Part shown: positions 43,638-53,344 of the stretch, piece by piece | Position numbering within the stretch: position 1 is the stretch's first letter | Layout of the letters: the number at the start of each line of letters is the position of its first letter | Assembly: GCF_000190315.1 (NCBI RefSeq) | Contig: NC_015151.1 | Span: forward strand, 2,086,509-2,150,508 | DNA from: Vulcanisaeta moutnovskia 768-28 | Lineage (GTDB): Archaea > Thermoproteota > Thermoprotei > Thermoproteales > Thermocladiaceae | Reading direction: 5' to 3' | DNA length: 64,000 nt | Notes under the pieces: model-generated | Database searches by the model: none | Told to the model about the DNA's origin: nothing | The model's input: the letters and a program-made list of their open reading frames with translations, nothing else | Made by a program: the position numbers and the translations under genes

Positions 43638-44645
43638 ATGTTCACAGAGAAAATCAGAAACGCAAAATACAGTAGAATAGCGCTGATACTAATGTTCATG
43701 GCATTAGCCATAAGCGTATTAGTGCTAGCTGACGTAGTTTATTATTATAAAGGTGTGATAACTGCTACGGTATCCCAGGCACCACTAACCTTTTTCCCAG
43801 GCCCCAATGGTTACGTACCACCCTACATAGCAACAAGTATAACGCCAACAGGGTTCTCATTAACAATACAATTAACCAACGCCTCATATGCCTATTACTA
43901 CCAAGTGCTTGGGATGAACGTGTACTCCTGGTGCTGGCTCTACGTAACTAACGTAACAGTAAGTAATGAATTAATAAATAACCTGTGGCTATACATAACA
44001 ACACCACAAAACCAAACATACTGCATACTGCCAGTAATTTACAAGGCAATGCCTACACCATTACAAACCTATCAATCATGTACAGCAGGCTATTGGAAAA
44101 ACCATGCCTCAATACCACCATGGTCCTCACAATACCCACCAAATGAAACCCTTGGCTCAGTATTCACTGCATTAAACCAATACTGCACTGAACTAAGCAA
44201 CTACACACTGCTCCAGGCGCTATACTTCCCGAGTGAAGGTCCATATAAACCAAGTAGTTATTGTGGTAAGGTTGAGCTATTGCTATTTCAGGCGGTTACT
44301 GCACTTGAGAATTCCGCCACAATGAATTACCCATTAACGTCAGATGAAGTCATTACAATGACTAATAATGCCATATCAAGTACTAACATAACAGAAGTTA
44401 CTAATTTACAGAACTACTTTAATCAGCTAAATGAGGAGTATGAGTATGCCTGCTCACCAGGATCTCATTACGTAATTATACCACCAACAACTGGATGCAC
44501 ATTACAACCAGGTACGTACTATATCTCTGTGTTTGTTCAACCAATAATTCCGCTATATATTGGACAAAGTGAATCAATAGATTTTTATTTAGCATGTAAT
44601 GTTGTTAATAATGAATCAATACCATTACCTCCAGTTGCAGGTTAG
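43638..44645 (+). CDS. TasA-like secreted fibre protein with inserted CTAGYWKNH domain
   Basis: 335 residues. Signal or anchor segment at about 14-31, ending LADVVYYYKGVITATVSQAP, then a beta sandwich with IQLTNASYAYYYQVLG. Residues about 143-285 form an extra domain starting CTAGYWKNH (148-156) with four more Cys; it is absent from the paralogue 44753-45391. The final block LQPGTYYISVFVQP resumes the shared fold. CxxGYWKxH domains occur in secreted proteins, some with SipW/TasA-type signals. Leaderless start. Likely a surface fibre subunit or its cap; inference. Confidence 0.62.
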   Translation: MFTEKIRNAKYSRIALILMFMALAISVLVLADVVYYYKGVITATVSQAPLTFFPGPNGYVPPYIATSITPTGFSLTIQLTNASYAYYYQVLGMNVYSWCWLYVTNVTVSNELINNLWLYITTPQNQTYCILPVIYKAMPTPLQTYQSCTAGYWKNHASIPPWSSQYPPNETLGSVFTALNQYCTELSNYTLLQALYFPSEGPYKPSSYCGKVELLLFQAVTALENSATMNYPLTSDEVITMTNNAISSTNITEVTNLQNYFNQLNEEYEYACSPGSHYVIIPPTTGCTLQPGTYYISVFVQPIIPLYIGQSESIDFYLACNVVNNESIPLPPVAG

Positions 44646-44752
44646 TTCTTGATTATGTTCATTTTCTAAAACAATGAAGAATAAATATTACTAAAAATAA
44701 ATACCTAATTTATAAGAAAAGTTTAAAAAGAAAAACTTAACATATTAATTGT

Positions 44753-45391
44753 ATGAGAACATTTAAAATAAATGGAAAAACAAGAAAATACCTACTAATA
44801 GCAGCGATAGCTCTAATGTTAATCAGTGTTGTTGCACTAGCTGATGTGATCTATTACTATAAGGGTGTAATAACGGCCTCAGTATCTCAAGCACCACTAA
44901 CCTTCTATAGCGGTAAGAACTTCACGTATACGACGCCAACGGGCACCACATGCACCGTACCATTAAATAGCTATGCAGGCAATTACGCGAATTTCACAGC
45001 GACATCCCAGGGATTCACCGCCAAGATACAACTTACTAACGCATCATATACCTACTTCTACCATGCACTTGGATTACTTGCTAATACGCCAGGCTGGATA
45101 TACATAACTAATGTTACAATTAGTGGCACACCAATAATTGAGCAGTTAACAATAGTTATTCAAAATGCATATACTGGGCAGTCCGTCTGTAGTTTCACGA
45201 TAATAGCAAATGCAGAACCAATACAAGGAACAACTAATGCCTGCGCATTGAATACAGGGCCTTATCTCATATCAGTAATAGCTCAACCAATAGCGTCGTT
45301 AAGTACTGGCGAATCTGAAACAGTGACACTATACTTTGGTTACAATATTATGAGTAATGCGACAGTGCCATTACCACCAATTAGCGGTTAG
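44753..45391 (+). CDS. TasA-like secreted fibre protein (major-subunit candidate)
   Basis: 212 residues. Signal segment about 13-30, then ADVIYYYKGVITASVSQAPL, IQLTNASYTYFYHALG and a terminal LNTGPYLISVIAQPIAS, all shared with the gene before it but without the insert. The compact beta-sandwich size and free strand after the signal are features of TasA/camelysin-like donor-strand subunits and of the archaeal bundling pilus subunit AbpA. Its own strong leaderless promoter (GTTTAAAAAG, 44721-44730) heads a four-gene operon. Filament function is inferred. Confidence 0.62.
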   Translation: MRTFKINGKTRKYLLIAAIALMLISVVALADVIYYYKGVITASVSQAPLTFYSGKNFTYTTPTGTTCTVPLNSYAGNYANFTATSQGFTAKIQLTNASYTYFYHALGLLANTPGWIYITNVTISGTPIIEQLTIVIQNAYTGQSVCSFTIIANAEPIQGTTNACALNTGPYLISVIAQPIASLSTGESETVTLYFGYNIMSNATVPLPPISG

Positions 45392-45408
45392 TAATTTGGT
45401 TGATTAAA

Positions 45409-46188
45409 ATGACCCCCTTCAAAACCTTTATTTTATTATCCATAATCCTAACATTAATAGCTCTCATAATAACCTATGGCGCGGTTAAATTCACATCAAG
45501 TATACACCCGGCAACCATGATCACACCGTATGTAGATGTTGAGAATACAACAGTATCGGGTGAAGGTCTAATCGTTAAGCTAGTTATAATTAATGCAACA
45601 GGTAATATAACAATCACGGGAGGATACGCAAGTATCCTTGAAACAGGACAATCAGCACAATTAAGTACCATTGGGCCTCTAACTCTTGAAGCAAAGTACC
45701 CGTTATTACCTCAATATGTTAACCTAAGTACCATAGGAATTAAGGGCTTGGTTAGTGGAACGTTTTATGGCGACCCAATGTACATAGGCTTCTTCCTGGT
45801 TGCACCAATAAGCGTGAGGATCAATACCTGGATAAGTAATGTGGAGTATAGTGATTGCATACTTAATATATTGATTTCATACTCAACACCAGTACCAATT
45901 ATGATAAATGAAATATCAAACATTACCCTAGTAGATGATACTCAATCATCATATGTATTTTATGTAATTGGTAACATTCCATTATCAACATACATAACCC
46001 CTGGCATTAACAATACAGTCATTACGATTAACCTAGGCACTATTCCGAATGCCAGGGTTTTCTCCTGCTCATTAGTGAACGGTCATACCTATACCCTGTA
46101 CTTACCGGTTAGTGTTACCTATGTTTACCCAACCATTAATATGACGTCGCAGTTAACGTTATATAGGGTATTCATAACTGGTGGTTAG
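45409..46188 (+). CDS. Secreted beta-rich protein of the fibre operon
   Basis: About 259 residues from ATG 45409; TTG 45400 is in frame. An N-terminal hydrophobic segment (about 4-24) precedes a long beta-rich region with sequons (INATGNITITGG, ISNITLVDD). Two Cys (about 155 and 212) could form a disulfide. It is twice the size of a fibre subunit and may hold two Ig-like domains, for example a cap or anchor. The stop abuts the next start. No family recognised. Confidence 0.58.
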   Translation: MTPFKTFILLSIILTLIALIITYGAVKFTSSIHPATMITPYVDVENTTVSGEGLIVKLVIINATGNITITGGYASILETGQSAQLSTIGPLTLEAKYPLLPQYVNLSTIGIKGLVSGTFYGDPMYIGFFLVAPISVRINTWISNVEYSDCILNILISYSTPVPIMINEISNITLVDDTQSSYVFYVIGNIPLSTYITPGINNTVITINLGTIPNARVFSCSLVNGHTYTLYLPVSVTYVYPTINMTSQLTLYRVFITGG

Positions 46189-46189
46189 T

Positions 46190-46990
46190 GTGAGGCTAGA
46201 AGTTATCATTCAATTGATTATTGCATTGATATTCGTAATCTCTTGGTTCTTAGCACCGCTTTGGTGCTTAAGGTCCAATATATATACCCAGGAATTAACA
46301 CCACTCGGCTTCTCCATAACCTTCCTAGGCCATAAGTACTTCCTAATCCTACCAAATTCAATTGCAGCACTTATCTATGTGATTACTTCAGCATTAATAC
46401 CAATTGCCTGGAGAAATAGCAGGTATTCCCTCTACCTATCTCTATTCACGTTATCATTAGCCATTATGTTAATAATCACAGTATTCATCTTCCAGAGTAG
46501 GTACTTATTCTACGGTGGTTATTCGGTGCTTAGTACGGAGACCGGTTACATGTACATTAGAATACCATATACCACGTACTTTGGAATACCATTATACATA
46601 TTGGTATTCTTAATCATAGTAACTTCAGTAAATGCAGTAACTAGGGCTAGGTGGATTACTGTGAGGAGGATGACAATCATTGAGGAGACATTGCTAATGG
46701 TGAGGTCTGAAGGCCCCATCAACGCAATTAGGAAAGCTCTGGATAGGATTGGTATTCAGTATTCAATAATTAATAATGCATTGATTATTGGGGATATGGC
46801 AATTACGGCAAGTAATACGGGAAGACCTGAAGGTGTTAAGGAATACTTATCATTTACAGATAAAGGTTTCATTTACTTTGATGGATCATCGATCACGGAA
46901 TTAAGTACTGAACAGGGAATAATACTGGCCATCTCCAAAGCGCTTATTAAAGGTAAACCAGGCAAACCATTGGCGGGTGAATATGCGTAA
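46190..46990 (+). CDS. Polytopic membrane protein of the fibre operon
   Basis: About 266 residues from GTG 46190; GTG 46181 is also possible but overlaps the previous gene. Four hydrophobic segments (about 5-25, 52-72, 82-105, 135-155) are followed by a soluble cytoplasmic domain of about 105 residues with TIIEETLLMVRSEG. It may anchor or regulate the fibre. It has no signal peptidase Ser/Lys motif. Its 3' end overlaps the next gene (ATGCGTAA). Confidence 0.58.
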   Translation: MRLEVIIQLIIALIFVISWFLAPLWCLRSNIYTQELTPLGFSITFLGHKYFLILPNSIAALIYVITSALIPIAWRNSRYSLYLSLFTLSLAIMLIITVFIFQSRYLFYGGYSVLSTETGYMYIRIPYTTYFGIPLYILVFLIIVTSVNAVTRARWITVRRMTIIEETLLMVRSEGPINAIRKALDRIGIQYSIINNALIIGDMAITASNTGRPEGVKEYLSFTDKGFIYFDGSSITELSTEQGIILAISKALIKGKPGKPLAGEYA

Positions 46991-47513
46991 GCTATTTTTA
47001 ATAATCATGATACTGGTTATGGCGTTAATAGCCCTAGCAAGCGCTGTATATTATAAATACGTAACGACATCAATCAATGTAACAAACCCACCAATTAGTA
47101 TAGAACAAGCTCAATCTCAGTACATAAGTAATTTCATAAATAGACCAACAGGTCTTTACATAAGTGCTTCAATTAGTAAATCAGTAATTATTTACGTTAA
47201 TAATACGGGAACCATAAACATAACCCTGGCAAGGGTAATCATTACACGCCCAATAACAGTAGAACTTAACATAAATGCGCAGGAACCAGTGCAATTAACA
47301 TTAATGATACTTAATGCAAGTAATGCTTTGGTAGCGATGTACCCTAATGATACGATCTTTAACCTAAATCCCGGTAATTACATCATTATTGAGGAGATAC
47401 AATTACCAATGAACTTCACGGGAATGACAACAGTAAGTGGAACATACATTGTTATGATTAAAGGAGTTGAATTTGTATACAACCTCAACGAGGATATCAA
47501 TATTACCAATTAA
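46983..47513 (+). CDS. Small secreted beta protein of the fibre operon
   Basis: 176 residues from ATG 46983, coupled to the previous stop and preceded by GGTGA. Signal segment about 3-22 (LFLIIMILVMALIALASA), then YYKYVTTSINVTNPP and a beta domain with two matching NxT-rich strands. It lacks the IQLTNASY motif. It is the last gene of the operon. Likely an accessory surface subunit. Confidence 0.55.
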   Translation: MRKLFLIIMILVMALIALASAVYYKYVTTSINVTNPPISIEQAQSQYISNFINRPTGLYISASISKSVIIYVNNTGTINITLARVIITRPITVELNINAQEPVQLTLMILNASNALVAMYPNDTIFNLNPGNYIIIEEIQLPMNFTGMTTVSGTYIVMIKGVEFVYNLNEDINITN

Positions 47514-47677
47514 CGTATCATAATCACTTTTGCGCATTTTATACTTTTTAATTTAAAAATTAGATTTATAAATACTAATTATTATTGGAAATATTCCGAC
47601 TATATTATTATTTTATAAAATATTATTTCAATAGTAATAGAAATATTTAAATACTAAAAATAGAAAGTAAAATAATT

Positions 47678-48106
47678 GTGAAAACAATATTCATGGCATT
47701 GATACTGGCATTAATAATACTCGCCATAGCTAACGTAATGGCCTCAGCACAGCAACAGCACTATTACCATTTATTTAATATTCACATTCAATTAACCAAC
47801 GCCTCATATATTTATTATAATGACGCCGAAGAGATAAACATCCCACAGACTGAGGTAATCAGGCTCGTGAATGTTTACTACCTTGGCAATGGCATTAATA
47901 ATGTCTGGCTGTATATCCAAAGACCCGATGGTCAATATGTGGGAATACTACATGTAATAAATAATGGGAAATCATACACGGATTCAAAGGAAATTCTGCT
48001 GTCGCCAGGTAACTACTACATATCCATTCTCATACAACCAAGTCCTGTGGTTAATTATGGCGATAATGCCACAATAACTATATACTTCATAATTACGCAC
48101 AGTTAA
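47678..48106 (+). CDS. Short TasA-like secreted protein
   Basis: 142 residues from leaderless GTG 47678. Signal segment about 4-24 (to MASA), then HIQLTNASYIYYND and LSPGNYYISILIQPSPVV, which match the two fibre proteins at 43.6 and 44.7 kb over their core. It lacks the first strand VSQAPLTF of the others. Separate promoter ATTTAAATA (47645-47653). Third paralogue of the cluster. Confidence 0.58.
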   Translation: MKTIFMALILALIILAIANVMASAQQQHYYHLFNIHIQLTNASYIYYNDAEEINIPQTEVIRLVNVYYLGNGINNVWLYIQRPDGQYVGILHVINNGKSYTDSKEILLSPGNYYISILIQPSPVVNYGDNATITIYFIITHS

Positions 48107-48171
48107 GGGTCCTGTTCATAATTATTATACTCACGAGTTAGTAATTTAGCCTTAAACAATACACAGCAGTA

Positions 48172-48732
48172 ATGACAAGTAATTATGGGTATTTTGAGCA
48201 ATTTAATGAAAAAATGGCCAGGATATATAGGCTTCTAGATACGTTATTATTATGGGGCTATAGAATAACGGCAAATACACTTAGGAAGTACGTGAAACCA
48301 CCTGCAAAAGTGCTCGAAGTAGGACCTGGCACGGGTAGGTTAGCCAGCATATTAAGTAATAATGGTTATTACGTAGTTGGTGTTGACGTAAGCCTACCAA
48401 TGCTTAGGCAGGCCAGGAGGTTTTGGAGACCTGACTTTGTTAACGCAGGTAGTTGGGCATTACCAACCATACCGGAGAGGTTCGATGCAGCTGTAGCTAT
48501 GTTCACATTACATCACTGGGGCGACCACACATCATCCATTAGGAATATACGTGATTCGTTGAAACCCGGCTCAGTATTCATAGTTGTTGAGGCCGATGCC
48601 GATAGAGTCAGGGCATTAGGGGATCATTCATGCAATGAAAAATGCCTAACCAGTGTATTAACTCCTTACTTTGACATTAAGTTCACTAGGTCGTTCCTAT
48701 TAATAATTGCAATCGGCAGGAGGTTAAAGTAA
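48172..48732 (+). CDS. SAM-dependent class I methyltransferase
   Basis: 186 residues. Motif I VLEVGPGTGRLASIL, motif II YYVVGVDVSLPMLRQA and motif IV FDAAVAMFTLHHWGDH are those of UbiE/Methyltransf_11 enzymes. The substrate is unknown. It follows the fibre cluster but has its own start region. The short length leaves almost only the Rossmann core. Confidence 0.8.
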   Translation: MTSNYGYFEQFNEKMARIYRLLDTLLLWGYRITANTLRKYVKPPAKVLEVGPGTGRLASILSNNGYYVVGVDVSLPMLRQARRFWRPDFVNAGSWALPTIPERFDAAVAMFTLHHWGDHTSSIRNIRDSLKPGSVFIVVEADADRVRALGDHSCNEKCLTSVLTPYFDIKFTRSFLLIIAIGRRLK

Positions 48733-48817
48733 TTAATTAGGTGAGAATTTAATAATGAATGAGCGGTGTATACGTTAGTAAATTAAAGAAAAGAGCGCTG
48801 AGTATGCTTAACTCTAT

Positions 48818-49009
48818 GTGAAGGATGCGATTGCGATATTTATTAATGATGGAGGATCAATAACCGTTGTAAATAAGGAAAGTAATAACGCAAGACCCAA
48901 TTGGGCCGCTGCAAGGACCTTAAGTAATCCCTTATTTGTGGCTTTACACCCTATGCTCTTCCTTAATTGTGTTGTAGCCTCCATAGGTCTGCCTCAAGAT
49001 TCAGTTTAG
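48818..49009. other. Short ambiguous ORFs
   Basis: Within the 344-bp gap 48733-49076 two overlapping short frames exist. The plus strand has 63 codons from GTG 48818. The minus strand has about 55 codons (MEATTQLRKSIGCKATNKGL, then LLKVLAAAQLGLALLLSLF) and is the more protein-like, with a hydrophobic segment. Neither matches a known family. It may be a membrane-protein fragment. Confidence 0.25.
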
Positions 49010-49076
49010 TATGGCAATATTTAAGTGTTGCAACTCGTTGAGGAATACGTTAAATACCCTCTCATTAATATAGCAT

Positions 49077-50435
49077 GTGGTTTCATTAGACGATTTAAGC
49101 AGCATCATTAGGGATGTTAAGAGTTTAATTGATGATGCCATAATAATATATAGAAGGATTCGCTGGTCAATGATTAGGTTTGCTAATAATGAACCTACGA
49201 TAGCAAATAACTGGGTAACTCACGAGACAGCGATATACATTGCCAAGTCAAAGAGGTATTTAACGGCGTCACTCTCAATTGCCGACATAAATATTATTAA
49301 GAATAAGGTCTATGAGTTAATTAAGGAGTTAAGTAACATACCTGAGGATGAGTTCTATGTACCATTAACCCACGGCGAAAAGCCAAGTCAACTAATTGGT
49401 AAGTATGATAATAGGATTGAGAGAGAAACCGACAAGTTAATTGATGGATTAAATGATGCAATTCAAGCATCACTCGGTGAAGGTTCACAGAGGAATGCCG
49501 GTGCAATGACATTTGGTGTTGAGGAGCGTTACTACGTTGATAGTGCTGGGCTTGAGCTTGAGGATAGTGCATCCTTCGTGACACTCACAATTAGGGCCTT
49601 TATTGATGATTTAACTGCCACGTCAGTGTCTATATCCAATACTCTGGATGGGTTTAAACCAAGAATTGCGGGTGTCGAAGCAGGTCACTTAGTAAGGCTG
49701 GCCAAGGATTTACCCGAGGAGAGAGTAAGTAGTGGTAAGTATAATGTGGTTCTTGGTCCGTTGGTATCGGGTCATTTATACGGTGTAATGATGGCTATGT
49801 GGTTTAATGCATATTCCGTAATAACTGAGATGACAGGTATATCTAAGAGTGATATTGGCAATTCAATAGCTAGTGAGGGACTATCAATAACTGACCTATC
49901 GAATGACCCAAATGCATTTGGGTCTGAGTCCTTTGATTACGAGGGTAATAAGGCGATGAATGTGGAGGTTATAAGGAAGGGTGTGCTCACTGGGTTATTG
50001 CATAATAATAGGACAGCTGTTAAGTTCGGCACAATCAGCACAGGCCACGCAGTTGGTAATTGGTTAAGGCCTAGGCCAAGGCATGTTGCGATAAGCACAG
50101 GACGATTGTCCAATGATGTTGAGGCTATAGCGGTAGAGCTTGGTAATGGCATTGTAGTTACTAATAATTGGTACACGAGGTTCCAAAACGTTAAGGAGGG
50201 CGTATTCTCGACTGTCGTCAGGGACGCAGCCTTCCTTGTTAGGAATAGTAAGTTAAGTGCTAGGGTACGTGGATTAAGGATTGCGGATTCCTTCAGGTCA
50301 TTACTTAGGAACTTCATTGACTCAAGTAAGGAGGCTAGGCAGGTTTATTGGTGGGATTCACCACTACCCGGCACGGCACCGTACGTATTAATCAGGGATT
50401 TAAACATATCGAAGGGCACTAGCGCGGAGCCTTAA
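49077..50435 (+). CDS. TldE/PmbA-like component of the TldD/TldE protease
   Basis: 452 residues. The ordering of blocks, such as EERYYVDSAGLELEDSASFV, SGHLYGVMMAMWFNAYSVI and GVLTGLLHNNRTAVKFG, matches TldE/PmbA, the partner lacking the metal site. TldD/TldE is a zinc protease that trims unfolded peptides and leaders. The gene is convergent with tldD and overlaps it by 17 bp, unusual because they are normally in one operon. GTG start is leaderless (TTAAATAC 26 bp upstream). Confidence 0.87.
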   Translation: MVSLDDLSSIIRDVKSLIDDAIIIYRRIRWSMIRFANNEPTIANNWVTHETAIYIAKSKRYLTASLSIADINIIKNKVYELIKELSNIPEDEFYVPLTHGEKPSQLIGKYDNRIERETDKLIDGLNDAIQASLGEGSQRNAGAMTFGVEERYYVDSAGLELEDSASFVTLTIRAFIDDLTATSVSISNTLDGFKPRIAGVEAGHLVRLAKDLPEERVSSGKYNVVLGPLVSGHLYGVMMAMWFNAYSVITEMTGISKSDIGNSIASEGLSITDLSNDPNAFGSESFDYEGNKAMNVEVIRKGVLTGLLHNNRTAVKFGTISTGHAVGNWLRPRPRHVAISTGRLSNDVEAIAVELGNGIVVTNNWYTRFQNVKEGVFSTVVRDAAFLVRNSKLSARVRGLRIADSFRSLLRNFIDSSKEARQVYWWDSPLPGTAPYVLIRDLNISKGTSAEP

Positions 50436-51852
50436 AAACCCTAACATTAGTTACCCTGAATGTGGGTCCGCCTAAATAGACTGGTACCCCCTGCTCTGGG
50501 TTACCTTTGCCGCAGGTTCCTGGGTAGAACCTGAGATCATTGGCCACCGCATCCACGTTACTCCATAATGTCTTTGTGTCGACTTCGATGAATGGTTCCC
50601 TAACCATGAACTTCAAGTCTCCATTCTCTATGTAATATGCCTCAAAACCTCCATAACGCCCAAACCAGCGTTTATCATCAATGTTCCACTCAGTGTATGA
50701 AGCAATGTACAGTCCCCTCCTAGTCTCCCTGATTACTTCCTCAGGCTTCCAATTACCTGGCGCTAGGTACGTGTTTGCCATCCTCGGTATTGGCTCCTTA
50801 TCGAACTCGCTAGCTCTAGCGGCGGCATTGCTTGTTAACCCGATATATGATGCGTACTCCCTATTCATTAGGAATTCATTAATCATGCCATTCCTAACTA
50901 GGAACCTTGGCCTGGCAGTGACCCCCTCCTCATCGACTATGTAGAAGCCGTAGCTATTGGGTATTGTTGGATCGTCAATTATTGTGACCAGGTCACTACC
51001 AATTTTATAACTGCCTAGGTAGTCTGGTCTGGCATACGATTCGCCGGCCTCAGCGCCCTCCCTACCCATGATCCTATCTAACTCCAGCGGGTGGCCTATG
51101 CTCTCGTGAACCATTATACCCGCCAACTCAGAGCTTAGTACTACGTCCATGGCCTCGTCATGAGGAAGTGGCTTAGCCTTGTCAAGCACGTCCTTAATAA
51201 CATTGACTTCCCTGTCAATCTCATCCTCAATATCACTCAACACCTCAAAGCCACCTGAACCACCAAACTCAATATTTCTCTGGAAACTGCCGCTCTGTGG
51301 GTCATAGGCTATTAATGAGCCGAATAGGTAGACTCTAGGTATCTTACTCCTAACATAGGCTCCATCGCTAGTTACAATTAGCTTCTCGGTAACTGTAGCG
51401 CTAAGGAATAGGTTCCTAACCCTAATCCTGGACTCAACATTAGTGTGAGTATCAAGCTCGCTCAAATACTTAATCAGATACTCATTCGATAAATCCTCAA
51501 CCTTAACCCTCTGACTAATATCATACGAAACCCTGGCAAGCCTCTCCCTACTAATCGTCGCCTTCCTCCTCCTAAGCCTAGCCACAGACCTAGCCAATGA
51601 CACAGCCCTACCCACGGCATCTCTGACAGAATCCCAATCAGTACTACTCGTAGCAGCGAAACCCCACATACCATTAACCAAGACCCTAATCGAAATACCA
51701 CCATAGGAGTAGCTGCTTAATGATTGAAGCGCTCCATTCCTAACATTGGCAAATCTAACGGTATCAACCTGATACCTAACCTCGGCATACGAAGAACCGC
51801 TGCTCAGGGCTAAATCAAGGACCTTAGTAATGGTATCCTCAGATAGGCTCAT
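50419..51852 (-). CDS. tldD: TldD-like metalloprotease
   Basis: 477 residues. The metal-binding motif VHESIGHPLELD (HExxxH-type of TldD) is at about 253-258. VIIDDPTIPNSYGFYIVDEEGV and a C-terminal CGKGNPEQGVPVYLGGP complete the TldD fold. It is the catalytic half of the heterodimer with the convergent TldE. The start ATG 51852 precedes SLSEDTITKVLDLA. Confidence 0.9.
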   Translation of the reverse strand: MSLSEDTITKVLDLALSSGSSYAEVRYQVDTVRFANVRNGALQSLSSYSYGGISIRVLVNGMWGFAATSSTDWDSVRDAVGRAVSLARSVARLRRRKATISRERLARVSYDISQRVKVEDLSNEYLIKYLSELDTHTNVESRIRVRNLFLSATVTEKLIVTSDGAYVRSKIPRVYLFGSLIAYDPQSGSFQRNIEFGGSGGFEVLSDIEDEIDREVNVIKDVLDKAKPLPHDEAMDVVLSSELAGIMVHESIGHPLELDRIMGREGAEAGESYARPDYLGSYKIGSDLVTIIDDPTIPNSYGFYIVDEEGVTARPRFLVRNGMINEFLMNREYASYIGLTSNAAARASEFDKEPIPRMANTYLAPGNWKPEEVIRETRRGLYIASYTEWNIDDKRWFGRYGGFEAYYIENGDLKFMVREPFIEVDTKTLWSNVDAVANDLRFYPGTCGKGNPEQGVPVYLGGPTFRVTNVRVFKAPR

Positions 51853-51884
51853 TAGTATAAGACTTTTAGCTGGATTTATAGATA

Positions 51885-52307
51885 TTACGTACTGTTTCTA
51901 TTACTCAGATTCTTACACAATATGCTATAGTAAGTATTTGGTTGTGGAATGTCTCTTATGATTATTACCTTGTTATCTTGCAGAACCAGGTATATTGAAC
52001 CGCAGTTAAAATGTTTGGCGAGTATGCCCTGGGATATGAAACAATCAATTATTTCTGAAGCATTTACGGACCTAACTCCTATTAATCCTCTTATGATTAT
52101 ATGGCCCTCATTTATACAATACTTGTGCATTCTTTTCCATAGCATATACGTGCTAAGTAATATGTACCATAGAATCACAAAGATTATGTAATTTATAAAC
52201 TTTGATGGTACTATATCGAGAAATAATGAGAATATTACTAAAATTATTGTGCCTTTAATAAGTGTCTTCATTACCTCAGGTTTAATACAATTATCATAAT
52301 TTGGCAT
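51885..52307 (-). CDS. Small membrane protein with PH-like domain
   Basis: 140 residues. Two hydrophobic helices (about 16-55) are followed by a PH-like beta domain (GHIIIRGLIGVRSVNASEIIDCF, SIYLVLQDNKVIIIRDIP), as in bacterial-type PH/YdbT proteins. Function unknown. It lies upstream of tldD on the same strand, 32 bp away, and divergent from the oligopeptide transporter genes. Confidence 0.6.
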   Translation of the reverse strand: MPNYDNCIKPEVMKTLIKGTIILVIFSLFLDIVPSKFINYIIFVILWYILLSTYMLWKRMHKYCINEGHIIIRGLIGVRSVNASEIIDCFISQGILAKHFNCGSIYLVLQDNKVIIIRDIPQPNTYYSILCKNLSNRNST

Positions 52308-52369
52308 TTAGACATAGTTAATGAAGTAAGACTTTAAAAATATTGAAATCATATATTAAATCATTAAAT

Positions 52370-53344
52370 ATGGCACTTCTTGAAGTTAGGAATCTAAGTG
52401 TGGCCTATAAGACACCGCTTGGTATTGTTCATGCGCTTGAGGACGTGACCTTTAGTATTGATAGGGGTGAATCATTGGCAGTTGTTGGTGAGTCTGGAAG
52501 CGGTAAGTCAACACTGGCATTGGCTGTAGCTAGGTTATTACCGCCAAATGCAGCATATGCTAATGGATCCATAATATTTGATGGTTTGGATCTATTGAAT
52601 ATGAGTAATGACTCAGTTAGAAAAATAAGAGGCACAGGCATATTTATGGTATTTCAGGAACCAGCAACTAGCCTAAATCCTGTATTTAAGATCAAGGATC
52701 AATTACTAGAAGCATTAAAGGTAAGATATGAAAGAGAGGGTAATAGTTTTGATGAAAATAGGGCCATCGATGAAATAATGAAAGTACTGAGAGATGTTAG
52801 GATGACTGATCCTGAGTTAATAATTGATAGATATCCTCATCAATTATCCGGTGGGCAAATACAGAGGATTATGATAGCCATGGGATTACTCATGAGGCCC
52901 AAGTTGTATATTGCTGATGAACCTACATCGGCACTAGACGTTACTGTACAAGCACAAATACTTAAGTTACTTAAGGATTTGAAGAGAGATTATGGTATTT
53001 CAATCCTGTTTATAACCCATGATATAGTGGTTGCATCAATAATAGGTGATTCAATCATGGTATTATATGCCGGACAATTAATGGAGCTAGGAACCATGAA
53101 AGATATTATCTATGAACCAAGGCATCCATATACACAGGCATTGCTGAACAGCATACCTAGGGTAAGTAAGGCTGAGGGTAAATTACCAATGATAGGCGGT
53201 TCCGTACCCAACCTAATGAATCCACCAACAGGATGTAGATTTCACCCAAGATGCCCAAATGCTAAGGATGTATGTAGTAAGGTAATTCCAAACCTTGTTA
53301 GAGTAGGTAATGTATACGTGAGGTGTCATTTGTATGGTCAATGA
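52370..53344 (+). CDS. Oligopeptide/dipeptide ABC transporter ATPase (OppD/DppD)
   Basis: 324 residues from ATG 52370. Walker A VGESGSGKST, Q-loop MVFQEPATSLNPVF, signature LSGGQIQR and Walker B LYIADEPTS are intact. The C-terminal oligopeptide extension with CRFHPRCPNAKDVC marks the OppD/DppD family. It powers peptide import with the next four genes. The longer frame from 52343 adds only nine residues with a poorer start. It overlaps the next gene by 11 bp. Confidence 0.9.
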   Translation: MALLEVRNLSVAYKTPLGIVHALEDVTFSIDRGESLAVVGESGSGKSTLALAVARLLPPNAAYANGSIIFDGLDLLNMSNDSVRKIRGTGIFMVFQEPATSLNPVFKIKDQLLEALKVRYEREGNSFDENRAIDEIMKVLRDVRMTDPELIIDRYPHQLSGGQIQRIMIAMGLLMRPKLYIADEPTSALDVTVQAQILKLLKDLKRDYGISILFITHDIVVASIIGDSIMVLYAGQLMELGTMKDIIYEPRHPYTQALLNSIPRVSKAEGKLPMIGGSVPNLMNPPTGCRFHPRCPNAKDVCSKVIPNLVRVGNVYVRCHLYGQ

